A DNA stretch of 64,000 nt from Sphingomicrobium nitratireducens (lineage in GTDB: Bacteria > Pseudomonadota > Alphaproteobacteria > Sphingomonadales > Sphingomonadaceae). A model generated the notes under the pieces. That model saw nothing but the letters and a program-made list of their open reading frames with translations, was not told the DNA's origin and did not search any database. Shown here in pieces: positions 16,376 through 24,133 of the stretch. Position numbers and translations under genes: made by a program. Each line of letters begins with the position of its first letter. Within the stretch, counting starts at the first letter, position 1. The stretch spans positions 661,001 through 725,000 of the forward strand of contig NZ_JANJZA010000001.1 in assembly GCF_026157035.1 (NCBI RefSeq). The letters are read 5' to 3'.

Positions 16376-17647
16376 CTACCAGCGGCGTTCGAAACGGTTG
16401 CGGAGATAGATGGCGAGCCCGTTCATCAACAGCATGAAGACGAGCAGGACGATGATGGCGGCGCTGGTCTTCTCGACGAAGCCGCGATCGACTTCGTCGG
16501 ACCAGAGGAAAATCTGCACCGGTAGCACCGAAGCGGGCGAAGTGATCCCCTCGGGCGGCGAGGCGATGAAGGCGCGCATGCCGATCATCAAGAGCGGCGC
16601 GGTCTCGCCCAGCGCGCGCGCCATGCCGATGATCGTGCCGGTCAAAATGCCGGGCAGCGCGAGCGGCAGGACGTGGTGGAACACGACTTGCATCTTCGAG
16701 GCACCTACGCCCAGCGCAGCGTCGCGGATCGAGGGCGGCACCGCCTTGATCGCGTTGCGCCCGGCGATGACGATCACCGGCATGGTCATCAGCGCGAGCG
16801 TGAGGCCGCCGACCAGCGGCGCCGAGCGCGGCAGGTGCATGAAGTTCAAGAACACCGCGAGGCCGAGCAGGCCGAAGATGATCGAAGGCACCGCAGCGAG
16901 GTTGTTGATCGACACTTCGATCATGTCGGTCCAGCGATTGCGCGGCGCGAATTCCTCCAGGTAGAGCGCGGACAGCACGCCGATGGGGAAGGCCAACGCC
17001 ATCGTCACGAGGATGGTGAGGAGCGAGCCCTTGAGCGCCCCCCATACGCCGACTGCGCTCGGGTCGGTCGCATCGGACGCTGTCAGGAAATCCTCGTTGA
17101 AGTGGCGCGAGAAGCTGCCGCCTGCTGCTTCGACCTTGGCGACCAGCGCCTTGCTCGCCGCGTCGCCATCTCCCTTGGCAGCGATGTCGATCTTGGAGGC
17201 GACCGGCAAGGAGACCGTCACTTTTCGGGTCAGCATTTCCGGATCGTCGATCAACAGCTGGCCGAGTTCGCGGTTGGCGCCCGCGCCGAACAGGCGGCGC
17301 GCGTCTTCGCCATATGTCGCGACCGCCGTATCGCGGATGAGCCCGCCGAGCCCGGCATTGGCGACCGCGCTTTCGGCCTGCGCGCCGGTCAGCGCGCGCG
17401 GATCGAGCACGACGTCGGAACGCGGGAAGTCGAGCGTCAGCTCGCTTTCCATGCGCGTGAAGCCGCCCAGCCCCTTGGCCGCCATGGTGACGAGCAGGAA
17501 GGCGAGGAAGGCGACGCTGATCCCCACGGCAGTGAACCCGAAGGCACGGAAGCGCTTCTCGGCGGCGTAGCGTTTCTTGACGCGCGCCGACATCGACCCG
17601 TCGGTCCAGCGGCTCGCGCCGGAAGAGGAGGGGGCGGTGCTATTCAT
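16376..17647 (-). CDS. pstA: Phosphate ABC transporter permease PstA, enlarged
   Basis: Inner-membrane permease of the phosphate importer. At 423 residues it is well above the ~280-300 of typical PstA. After the first helix (FGFTAVGISVAFLAFLLVTM, about 36-55) there is a periplasmic insert of about 150 residues before the second helix (GSLLTILVTMALAFPIGVLS). The permease core with LEEFAPRNRWTDMIE, the EAA-type loop SIRDAALGVGASKMQV and MARALGETAPLLMIGM is intact. Its start overlaps the end of pstC by eight bases. Confidence 0.94.
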   Translation of the reverse strand: MNSTAPSSSGASRWTDGSMSARVKKRYAAEKRFRAFGFTAVGISVAFLAFLLVTMAAKGLGGFTRMESELTLDFPRSDVVLDPRALTGAQAESAVANAGLGGLIRDTAVATYGEDARRLFGAGANRELGQLLIDDPEMLTRKVTVSLPVASKIDIAAKGDGDAASKALVAKVEAAGGSFSRHFNEDFLTASDATDPSAVGVWGALKGSLLTILVTMALAFPIGVLSALYLEEFAPRNRWTDMIEVSINNLAAVPSIIFGLLGLAVFLNFMHLPRSAPLVGGLTLALMTMPVIVIAGRNAIKAVPPSIRDAALGVGASKMQVVFHHVLPLALPGILTGTIIGMARALGETAPLLMIGMRAFIASPPEGITSPASVLPVQIFLWSDEVDRGFVEKTSAAIIVLLVFMLLMNGLAIYLRNRFERRW

Positions 17648-19022
17648 AAGCTTCCCGATACTTGCGCACGACGCGCAGCGCGATGAGGTTGAGGATCAGC
17701 GTGATCACGAACAACACCAGGCCTAGCGCGAAGGCGGCGAGCGTCTTGGCGCTGTCGAATTCCTGGTCGCCTGTCAGCAGCTGGACGATCTGGGTGGTGA
17801 CCGTGGTCACGCTCTCGAACGGGTTGGCGGTCATGTTGGCGGCAAGGCCCGCGGCCATGACGACGATCATGGTCTCGCCGATCGCGCGGCTGACCGCGAG
17901 GAGGATGCCGCCGACCACGCCCGGGAGCGCGGCGGGGAGCACGACCTTCTTGATCGTCTCCGACTTGGTCGCGCCCAGCGCGAGGCTGCCGTCGTTCATC
18001 GCCTGCGGAACCGCGGCGATGCTGTCGTCGGCCATCGAGGAGACGAACGGGATGATCATGATCCCCATGACGAGGCCCGCGGCGAGCGCGCTTTCCGAAC
18101 TGGCCGAGGAGATGCCGAGCGAGATGCCGAGGTCGCGCACCACCGGCGCGACGGTCAGCGCGGCGAAATAGCCGTACACGACGGTCGGCACGCCCGCGAG
18201 GATCTCGAGGATCGGCTTGAGCCAGGCGCGCACGTTGGCGTGGGCATATTGGGTGAGATAGATCGCGCTCATCAGGCCGAGCGGGATCGCCACGATCATG
18301 GCGATGATCGCGCCGATGAACACGGTGCCCCAGAACAGCGGGACGGACCCGAACGCGCCCGACGATCCGGCCTGGTCAGCACGGATCGCCATTTGCGGCG
18401 ACCATTGGGTGCCGAACAGGAATTCGGTCGGGCTGACCATGCCGAAGAAACGGATGCTCTCGAACAGGAGCGAGAGGACGATGCCGAGCGTGGTGAGGAT
18501 CGCGATCAGCGAGGCGGCGACGAGCAGCCCCATGATCCAGCGCTCGACCCCGGTGCGGGCGCGGAACTCGACGCCGATGCGCCGCAGCGCGAAGAAGGCG
18601 CCGCCGAGCGCAAGCAGCAGCGCGATGCCGCCGCCGACCGCCGCATAGCGCGCCATGGCCGAGGCGTAGATCGGGGCAATGACGCTGGCTTCGCTGTTGA
18701 AGCCGACGCTGCGATTTCCGAGCGCGATGTCGCGTGCTTCGCCGAGGATCGCGTTACGCTGCAGGTCGAAGTCGGGCAGCGCCTGGCCCTGCGGCGTGGC
18801 GAGCACGGCCGTGTCGACTAGGCCCTGCTGTACCGGCGACCAGATCGCCAGGAACAGGAGTGCGGGAAGCGCGGCCCACAGGAACGTGTAGGCGGCGTGA
18901 TAGAATGGCAGGCTGTTGAGGCGCGCGCCGCCCCCGCGAAGTCCCTTGGCCCGCCGGAAGGCGAACAGGGCTGCGAGGACGGCGACGCCGAGAACGGCGA
19001 CGAGAGCGATCGTTAACGACAT
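17640..19022 (-). CDS. pstC: Phosphate ABC transporter permease PstC, enlarged
   Basis: Partner permease of PstA. At 460 residues it is longer than the usual ~320. The extra part is N-terminal: an additional helix (residues 1-22), a second hydrophobic segment (YTFLWAALPALLFLAIWS) and a ~60-residue periplasmic stretch precede the permease core (RWIMGLLVAASLIAILTTLG onward). The EAA-type loop MNDGSLALGATKSETIKK and SRAIGETMIVVMAAG identify PstC. It starts 18 bases after pstS and overlaps pstA by eight bases. Confidence 0.94.
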   Translation of the reverse strand: MSLTIALVAVLGVAVLAALFAFRRAKGLRGGGARLNSLPFYHAAYTFLWAALPALLFLAIWSPVQQGLVDTAVLATPQGQALPDFDLQRNAILGEARDIALGNRSVGFNSEASVIAPIYASAMARYAAVGGGIALLLALGGAFFALRRIGVEFRARTGVERWIMGLLVAASLIAILTTLGIVLSLLFESIRFFGMVSPTEFLFGTQWSPQMAIRADQAGSSGAFGSVPLFWGTVFIGAIIAMIVAIPLGLMSAIYLTQYAHANVRAWLKPILEILAGVPTVVYGYFAALTVAPVVRDLGISLGISSASSESALAAGLVMGIMIIPFVSSMADDSIAAVPQAMNDGSLALGATKSETIKKVVLPAALPGVVGGILLAVSRAIGETMIVVMAAGLAANMTANPFESVTTVTTQIVQLLTGDQEFDSAKTLAAFALGLVLFVITLILNLIALRVVRKYREAYE

Positions 19023-19040
19023 TCTCGTCGCGTCCCCTTC

Positions 19041-20075
19041 TTACTTCAGGACCGAGCCGTCGAGCGGCGTCAGCTCGCTCGCGGTCTTGGCCGAAGTGGC
19101 CATGTCCGCATCGCCCATCGGCACGAGGCCGCGGTTGGCCAGCATGCCACCCTTGCCCCAAGCGGCCGAATAGGCCGAGAGGAAGTCCTTGATGGCCGGC
19201 TTGGCCGCGACGTGCTCGCCCTTGACGTAGATGTAGAGCATGCGCGCGCCCGGATAGGAGAGGTTCGAGATCGTCTCCTCGTTCGGGGTCACGCCGCCGA
19301 TCGAGACCGGCTGCACCTTGTCGGCATTTTCCTCGAGGAAGCTGTAGCCCAGCACGCCGAGCGTGCCCGGATCGGCCGCGACCTTCTGGACGAGCAGGTT
19401 GTCGTTCTCGCCGGCTTCGACGTAGGCACCGTCCTCGCGGATGGTGTGGCAGGTCGCCTTGAAGGCATCCTCGTCGCTGTCCTTGAGCGCCTTCATGTCG
19501 GCGTTCGACTTGCAGCCCGCTTCGAGGATCAACTCGGCGAAGCTGTCGCGCGTGCCCGACGTCGGCGGCGGGCCGAGGACGCGGATCTTCTGGTTGGGAA
19601 GGTCGGGACGGATGTCCGACCAGTTCTGCGCGGCCTGGTCCTTGCCGTAGGGGTTCTTGGCAAGAGCGGCGTAGATGTCCTCGACGGTGAGGTCGAGCGC
19701 ATCGGTGCCCTGCGCAGCAATCATCGTAAGGCCGTCGATGCCGACGGGAATCTCGATGACCTGGTTAACGCCGGCCGCGGCGCACATGTCGTATTCAGAC
19801 TTCTTCATGCGACGCGAGGCGTTGACGATGTCGGGGTGCTGCTCGCCGACGCCGCCGCAGAACAGCTTCATGCCCGAACCCGTGCCCGTCGATTCGACGA
19901 TCACGCTGGTGCCGGGGTTGGCGCGCTGGAACTGCTCGGCCACCGCGGTGGTGAACGGGTAGACGGTCGAGCTACCGACGATCTTGATCTGGCTGGTCGC
20001 ATCCGCGCCCGAGCCACCCGACCCGCAGGCCGCGACGAGCGCAACCAGCGGCAGCGCAAAAAGCATCTTCTTCAT
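19041..20075 (-). CDS. pstS: Phosphate-binding lipoprotein PstS
   Basis: Periplasmic phosphate receptor of the Pst importer. The 344-residue protein begins MKKMLFALPLVALVAACGSG, a lipoprotein signal with lipobox VAAC (acylated Cys about residue 17). KIVGSSTVYPFTTAVAE and VESTGTGSGMKLFCGGVG are the PstS phosphate-binding loops; GPPTSGTRDSFAELIL is the third. The ATG at 20075 follows AGGGAG at ten bases; earlier in-frame codons lie in the promoter. A Pho box lies 77-105 bases upstream. First gene of the pst operon, after phoR. Confidence 0.97.
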   Translation of the reverse strand: MKKMLFALPLVALVAACGSGGSGADATSQIKIVGSSTVYPFTTAVAEQFQRANPGTSVIVESTGTGSGMKLFCGGVGEQHPDIVNASRRMKKSEYDMCAAAGVNQVIEIPVGIDGLTMIAAQGTDALDLTVEDIYAALAKNPYGKDQAAQNWSDIRPDLPNQKIRVLGPPPTSGTRDSFAELILEAGCKSNADMKALKDSDEDAFKATCHTIREDGAYVEAGENDNLLVQKVAADPGTLGVLGYSFLEENADKVQPVSIGGVTPNEETISNLSYPGARMLYIYVKGEHVAAKPAIKDFLSAYSAAWGKGGMLANRGLVPMGDADMATSAKTASELTPLDGSVLK

Positions 20076-20151
20076 CAGATTCGAACTCCCTTGTGGGTGC
20101 AAATTTTCGGAAACCACGAGGCACGCACTAACGCCGAGTCCGGTGCTCCCT

Positions 20152-20180
20152 GTGACGCTTTTATTACAGTTTGATGACGC
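20152..20180 (-). promoter_or_regulatory. Pho box, three half-sites
   Basis: Read on the minus strand the site has three heptamers spaced by four A-rich bases: GCGTCAT, CAAA, CTGTAAT, AAAA, GCGTCAC. This 11-base periodicity matches the PhoB consensus CTGTCAT-N4-CTGTCAT. It lies between phoR and pstS, 77 bases before the pstS ATG, where PhoB binding next to a -35 region would switch on the pst-pho operon. Confidence 0.85.
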
Positions 20181-20208
20181 CGCAGGCCCGACGTTCGTTC
20201 CGTCGCGC

Positions 20209-21204
20209 TCAAGTTTCGAGCGGAAACTCGACTGAAACGGTAGTGCCCGCACCTCGAATGCTGGCGATGTCGAGCGAGCCGCGATGGCGCTCTACGATGT
20301 GCTTGACGATGGCGAGGCCGAGCCCGGTGCCACCCGTCTCGCGACTGCGCGCCTCGTCGACACGGTAGAATCGTTCGGTCACGCGAGGCAGGTGGTCGGG
20401 CGAGATGCCCGGACCCTTGTCGGTGACCGACAGGCGCAGCGCGCGGCTCTGGCGGGTCAGCGTGACGGCAACCTCGGAGTTGTCCGGCGTGCAGCCGTAG
20501 CGAACCGCGTTACCGATAAGATTGTCGAGCAGCTGGAGGATCTGTCCCTCGTCGGCCCTGATTGCCGGGAGGTCTTCTTCGATATCGGCGCGGATCGCGC
20601 ACTCGCACCGCTGGGCGAGCCCGTCATTGGCCTCGACGGCACGCTCGACGAGCTTTCCAAGATCGACCTCCTGCGAGGGTCGCACGAAGCGGTCGGCCTC
20701 GATCCGGGACAGGCTCATCAAATCCTCGACGATCCGGATCATCCGCTTGGATTCCTGTTCGATGATTCCTGCAAATTTCCGGCGCATCTCGACGTCGATC
20801 TTGCCTTCGTCGGCAAGCGTTTCTGCGTAGCCGCGGATGGTGGTCAGCGGGGTGCGCAGTTCGTGGCTCGCATTGGCGACGAAATCGACGCGCATGCGTT
20901 CGGTCGCGCGCGCCGTGCCGCGGTCGGTCAGGCGGACGAGGACTTCGCCGTCGTCGATCGGCGTCACCCGGACGCGCCACGGGCGGTCGACCCCGCCGAT
21001 CCCCTCGACCTCGAGCGTGCGCTTCTCGCCCCGGGCGATCGCGTCGAGCACGGCGGGATGACGGATCACGAGGCGGATGTCGCTGTTGACCAATCGCTGG
21101 CCGAGCACGGTGCGCGCGGCTCCGTTGGCGGCGAGAAGCCGCTGGCCGCTGACCAGGAGCGCGGGTTCTTCGATCGCTTCGAGAAGGAGGTTCGTGTCTG
21201 CCAT
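20209..21204 (-). CDS. phoR: Phosphate regulon sensor kinase PhoR, no visible membrane anchor
   Basis: Sensor histidine kinase that phosphorylates PhoB. The 331-residue protein starts with a PAS-like domain (MADTNLLLEAIEEPALLV), then the H-box DFVANASHELRTPLTT, N-box LLDNLIGNAVRYG, G1 VTDKGPGIS, F-box ERFYRVD and G2 GGTGLGLAIVKHI. Typical PhoR has one or two N-terminal membrane helices; none is visible here or in the upstream in-frame extension. The ATG at 21204 has a modest GGTGG site. It may sense phosphate only through PhoU and PstB. Confidence 0.9.
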   Translation of the reverse strand: MADTNLLLEAIEEPALLVSGQRLLAANGAARTVLGQRLVNSDIRLVIRHPAVLDAIARGEKRTLEVEGIGGVDRPWRVRVTPIDDGEVLVRLTDRGTARATERMRVDFVANASHELRTPLTTIRGYAETLADEGKIDVEMRRKFAGIIEQESKRMIRIVEDLMSLSRIEADRFVRPSQEVDLGKLVERAVEANDGLAQRCECAIRADIEEDLPAIRADEGQILQLLDNLIGNAVRYGCTPDNSEVAVTLTRQSRALRLSVTDKGPGISPDHLPRVTERFYRVDEARSRETGGTGLGLAIVKHIVERHRGSLDIASIRGAGTTVSVEFPLET

Positions 21205-21238
21205 CGCGGCCACCGATAGCGGGGCTCGGCGCGGGCGG

Positions 21239-21688
21239 CTAGAGGATGGCGTGGTCGCCGGGCGGCAGCGAATGCGCGCATCGCCGGCCGTGTCGGAACG
21301 CGGCGACGGCAATCACGATGAGTACTGGATACCCCCAGAACTGGGCCGCGATGGCATAGGCGGACGGCATCAGGTCGATCCGGAGCGCCTTGACCGAGTG
21401 CGAGATGACCGTGACCATGTGCAAGCCTGCGACCCAAAGCGGCCAGAAACGCGACGAGCGCAGCGCGATGACCAGGAACAGCGCGAACAAAGCGACGTCG
21501 ACGGCCATCACTCCGATCTCGACGTGGCGATATCCGCTATAGGCATCGTTCATCGGCGAGCGGATGAGGTGGGAAAGGACCGTCGCCACGACGCAGGCGA
21601 CCGAAACCGTCCGCAACTCCCGATCGCCGCGCACGATGGCGTAGGCCGCGATGCCGAACAGGAGGATCCAGAAGAGCGATGGCGCCAT
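21239..21688 (-). CDS. Small integral membrane protein, unknown
   Basis: Unrecognised 149-residue hydrophobic protein with four or five membrane segments, for example LFWILLFGIAAYAIV at the start, VAVDVALFALFLVIAL-like in the middle and YPVLIVIAVAAFRHG near the end. Short loops contain NDAYSGYRHVE and GLHMVTVISHSVKA. It lies 34 bases before phoR on the same strand and may be cotranscribed. No function inferred. Confidence 0.65.
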   Translation of the reverse strand: MAPSLFWILLFGIAAYAIVRGDRELRTVSVACVVATVLSHLIRSPMNDAYSGYRHVEIGVMAVDVALFALFLVIALRSSRFWPLWVAGLHMVTVISHSVKALRIDLMPSAYAIAAQFWGYPVLIVIAVAAFRHGRRCAHSLPPGDHAIL

Positions 21689-21734
21689 GGCGGAAAAGAC
21701 CGGACCACGCGGGGCGTGGCCCGGTCAAGCTCCG

Positions 21735-22082
21735 TTACGCGACGACGCGGAGGTCGGCGACGCCCTGCGTCGGCGGCGGGGTTTCGGTCGTGTCGCCGAA
21801 GCTCACGGTGCGCAGGCCCGGCACGTGCTGGGCGGTTTCCTTGAGGATGGCGTGGGCGAGCGCGATGTCGCCGCGCGCCGACACCATGCCGGTCAGTGAA
21901 CTGGCGACCTTGGCGAGCGCTTCGTGGCCCAGCGCGACATTGACGTTGGCGGTTGCACGGGCGCGGATCATCCGAGTCTGCAACTCGGCGAGCTGCGCGA
22001 TCGCTTCCTCGATCTGTTCCTCGACGGTACGAATCTGGCTTGCGACTTCCCAGGCGGCGGTTTCGACGGCTTGTTTGCGCAT
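21735..22082 (-). CDS. Conserved-looking small cytoplasmic protein, unknown
   Basis: Unrecognised 115-residue protein. The first 45 residues (RKQAVETAAWEVASQIRTVE and on) are amphipathic and coiled-coil-like; the middle ALGHEALAKVASSLTGMVSARG resembles a helical bundle; the end is Pro-rich (TETPPPTQG). The ATG at 22082 follows GGAGGA with good spacing, which supports a translated gene. It sits between the LuxR-type regulator and the small membrane protein, all on the minus strand. Confidence 0.6.
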   Translation of the reverse strand: MRKQAVETAAWEVASQIRTVEEQIEEAIAQLAELQTRMIRARATANVNVALGHEALAKVASSLTGMVSARGDIALAHAILKETAQHVPGLRTVSFGDTTETPPPTQGVADLRVVA

Positions 22083-22149
22083 GACTTGTTCCTCCTCCGA
22101 CGCACGCGCCGGGCAATGCTTGTCACTATGGAGGCCCCGTTCCGGGTGA

Positions 22150-22713
22150 TCAGTTCCCTAGCAACCGCGCGAGGCTCTCGAGACCGGCGAGATACATGCC
22201 GGCGGAGAAAGTCGCGCCGATCGCGATGAGGACGATCCAGAGCAGTCGGTAGCCGACGCTCATCTCGTTGCGGGGCTGGCTCCTCGTTGCGAACGGCAAA
22301 GGCAGAAGGGACCGTCTTAAAGCGATGTCCTGCTCGGTTTGAGACCCCGCAGTGACGGTCCCCCCTGCACGATCAGCGTGCCGAATCTGATTGCTGATCG
22401 CCCCTTCCTGCTGGATGGGAGCCGGGGCTGCGGCAACGTGCGGCGGTTGATGTATCAAGCGTTGATATGGGCCGTGGACTTGGGCGACGAGGCGCGCGGC
22501 CTGCTGGCGTCGGGCGACGCCGAGCGTGGCGAGCGCACCGCGAACGCGCTGGTCGACCGTGTGCGGGGAGATGTCGAGTTCCGCCGCGATTTCCTTGGAG
22601 GACAGGTGTTCCGCGACGAGCAGCAGGCATTCGAGTTGCCCCGATGTCAGCCGCGACACGAGCGCGACGACGTCCTCTTGGCCCTCATCGTCTTTCATCA
22701 TTGCATAACCCAT
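22150..22713 (-). CDS. LuxR-type helix-turn-helix regulator with C-terminal membrane anchor
   Basis: A 187-residue protein. Residues about 20-80 form a GerE/LuxR-type DNA-binding domain (LTSGQLECLLLVAEHLSSKE, then IAAELDISPHTVDQRV, the recognition helix). No receiver or ligand domain precedes it. After a ~70-residue polar linker comes one membrane helix (LLWIVLIAIGATFSAGMYLAG, about 155-175) near the C-terminus. This layout suggests a membrane-tethered regulator, possibly released or controlled at the membrane. A palindromic element lies 63 bases upstream (22776-22795). Confidence 0.75.
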   Translation of the reverse strand: MGYAMMKDDEGQEDVVALVSRLTSGQLECLLLVAEHLSSKEIAAELDISPHTVDQRVRGALATLGVARRQQAARLVAQVHGPYQRLIHQPPHVAAAPAPIQQEGAISNQIRHADRAGGTVTAGSQTEQDIALRRSLLPLPFATRSQPRNEMSVGYRLLWIVLIAIGATFSAGMYLAGLESLARLLGN

Positions 22714-22775
22714 TCAGCACCCCCATTACGCACACGCAACGACCGTTATCAATCGGTTCATTCCGCCGAATTAAT

Positions 22776-22795
22776 GACTAACTAGTCGATTAGTC
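22776..22795. promoter_or_regulatory. Candidate operator palindrome upstream of the LuxR-type gene
   Basis: The 20-base element has inverted ends GACTAA (22776-22781) and TTAGTC (22790-22795), and an overlapping inner palindrome GACTAACTAGTC. It is unusually AT-rich for the region and lies 63-82 bases before the start of the regulator gene, a plausible place for autoregulation. Confidence 0.4.
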
Positions 22796-22851
22796 GCCCG
22801 GAGTCACTTTGCGGCGAGGGCACTTCTTTGTGCAAGGGATGTGATGAAGGG

Positions 22852-22937
22852 TGGTGGACAGGGCTGGATTCGAACCAGCGTACGCTTGCGCGGGCAGATT
22901 TACAGTCTGCTGCCTTTAACCACTCGGCCACCTGTCC
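22852..22937 (-). tRNA. tRNA-Tyr (anticodon GTA)
   Basis: Class II tRNA of 86 bases with encoded CCA (22852-22854 in complement). On the minus strand the acceptor stem GGACAGG pairs with CCTGTCC; GGCCGAGTGGTTAAAGGC forms the D arm; the anticodon loop ACTGTAAAT carries GTA; the T arm has GGTTCGAATCC. The long variable arm is as expected for bacterial tyrosine tRNA. Followed by tRNA-Gly on the same strand 110 bases away. Confidence 0.97.
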
Positions 22938-23046
22938 ACAGGTGCAAGGCGGGGCCGCATTTGGCGGGCAAGCGGCCTCGTGTCAACCGCTTGTCGTCCA
23001 CCCGTTTCGCGACCGGCGCATTTTCCTCGTCCCGGTGGGCGAAGGA

Positions 23047-23120
23047 TGGAGCGGGTAACGGGAATCGAACCCGTGTATTCAGCTTGGAAGGCTGATGTTC
23101 TACCATTGAACTATACCCGC
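23047..23120 (-). tRNA. tRNA-Gly (anticodon TCC)
   Basis: 74 bases including encoded CCA. On the minus strand GCGGGTA pairs with TACCCGC, the D arm is TAGTTCAATGGTAGAAC, the anticodon loop CTTCCAA holds TCC, and the T arm has GGGTTCGATTCCC. The discriminator base is T. It precedes tRNA-Tyr and is divergent from ku. Confidence 0.97.
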
Positions 23121-23232
23121 CCGGATGCGCGGAAGAGCGCCTTGCCACCGCGACCGCTCGCCGGTCAAGCCGGAACGCGAATGCCCCCTTGTCGATTGGC
23201 CTTCTCGTCGGAGACCCAACGAAGGAAAGCTC

Positions 23233-24078
23233 ATGCCCGCGCGTCCGTCCTGGCGGGGACATCTCAAGCTCGCGCTCGTCTCGATCGCGGTCGAAATCTA
23301 TCCCGCGGTCAAGAGCGGGCGGACTGTTGAATTCCACCAGGTGCACGAACCCTCGGGACAGCGCGTGCGCTACGAGAAGGTAGTGCCGGGCATCGGCCCC
23401 GTCGACCGCGACGAGATCGTCAAGGGCTACGAGGTCGAGAAGGGCGAATACGTGCTGATCGAGCCCGAGGAGGTCGAAGCGGTCAAACTCGAATCGAAGA
23501 AGACGCTCGACCTCGTCCAGTTCACCGACCTGCACGGCATCGATCCGATCTATTTCGACAAGCCCTATTTCGTGGTGCCCGCGGACGATGTCGCCGAGGA
23601 GGCCTTCATCGTGCTGCGCGAGGCGATGCGAAAGACCAAGTCGGTCGGGATCGGCCAACTGGCCATGCGCGGGCGCGAATATGTCGTCAGCCTCAAGCCG
23701 TGCGGCGACGGCATGGTGCTGGAGACGCTTCGCTACGAGGAGGAATTGCGCAAGGCATCCTCCTATTTCCGCGAGATCGGCGAGGCCAAGCCCGACAAGG
23801 AATTGGTCGAAATGGCGGTCAGCCTGATCGACAAGAAGAAGGGCGAATTCGACGCATCCGAGTTCGAGAACCGCTATGTCGAGGCGCTGCGCGACCTGAT
23901 CGACAAGAAATTGAAATCCAAGGGCAAGCGCGTGATCGGGGACAGCGAGGAGGAACGCCCGGTGGGCGGCGACAATGTCGTCGACCTGATGGCGGCGCTG
24001 AAGAAGAGCCTCGAAAGCGACCGGAAACCCGCCGGAAAGCCCGCCAAACGCAAGGCTGCCGGCGGCAAGGCAAGTTGA
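23233..24078 (+). CDS. ku: Non-homologous end-joining DNA-binding protein Ku
   Basis: Bacterial Ku forms a homodimeric ring that binds double-strand ends and recruits LigD. The 281-residue protein starts MPARPSWRGHLKLALVSIAVEIYPA, typical of the family, and contains ITKGYEVEKGEYVLIE-like (EIVKGYEVEKGEYVLI) and DPIYFDKPYFVVP core motifs, with a basic Lys/Ala-rich C-terminal tail, as in extended bacterial Ku proteins. The ATG at 23233 fits the conserved start and follows AAGGAAAG. ligD begins about 55 bases downstream, so the NHEJ pair is one unit. Confidence 0.96.
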   Translation: MPARPSWRGHLKLALVSIAVEIYPAVKSGRTVEFHQVHEPSGQRVRYEKVVPGIGPVDRDEIVKGYEVEKGEYVLIEPEEVEAVKLESKKTLDLVQFTDLHGIDPIYFDKPYFVVPADDVAEEAFIVLREAMRKTKSVGIGQLAMRGREYVVSLKPCGDGMVLETLRYEEELRKASSYFREIGEAKPDKELVEMAVSLIDKKKGEFDASEFENRYVEALRDLIDKKLKSKGKRVIGDSEEERPVGGDNVVDLMAALKKSLESDRKPAGKPAKRKAAGGKAS

Positions 24079-24133
24079 TTCTCGTGATGCAACCGTTGCA
24101 CGAAAAAAACAATTGTCGCGCGAGAATCAAGCC

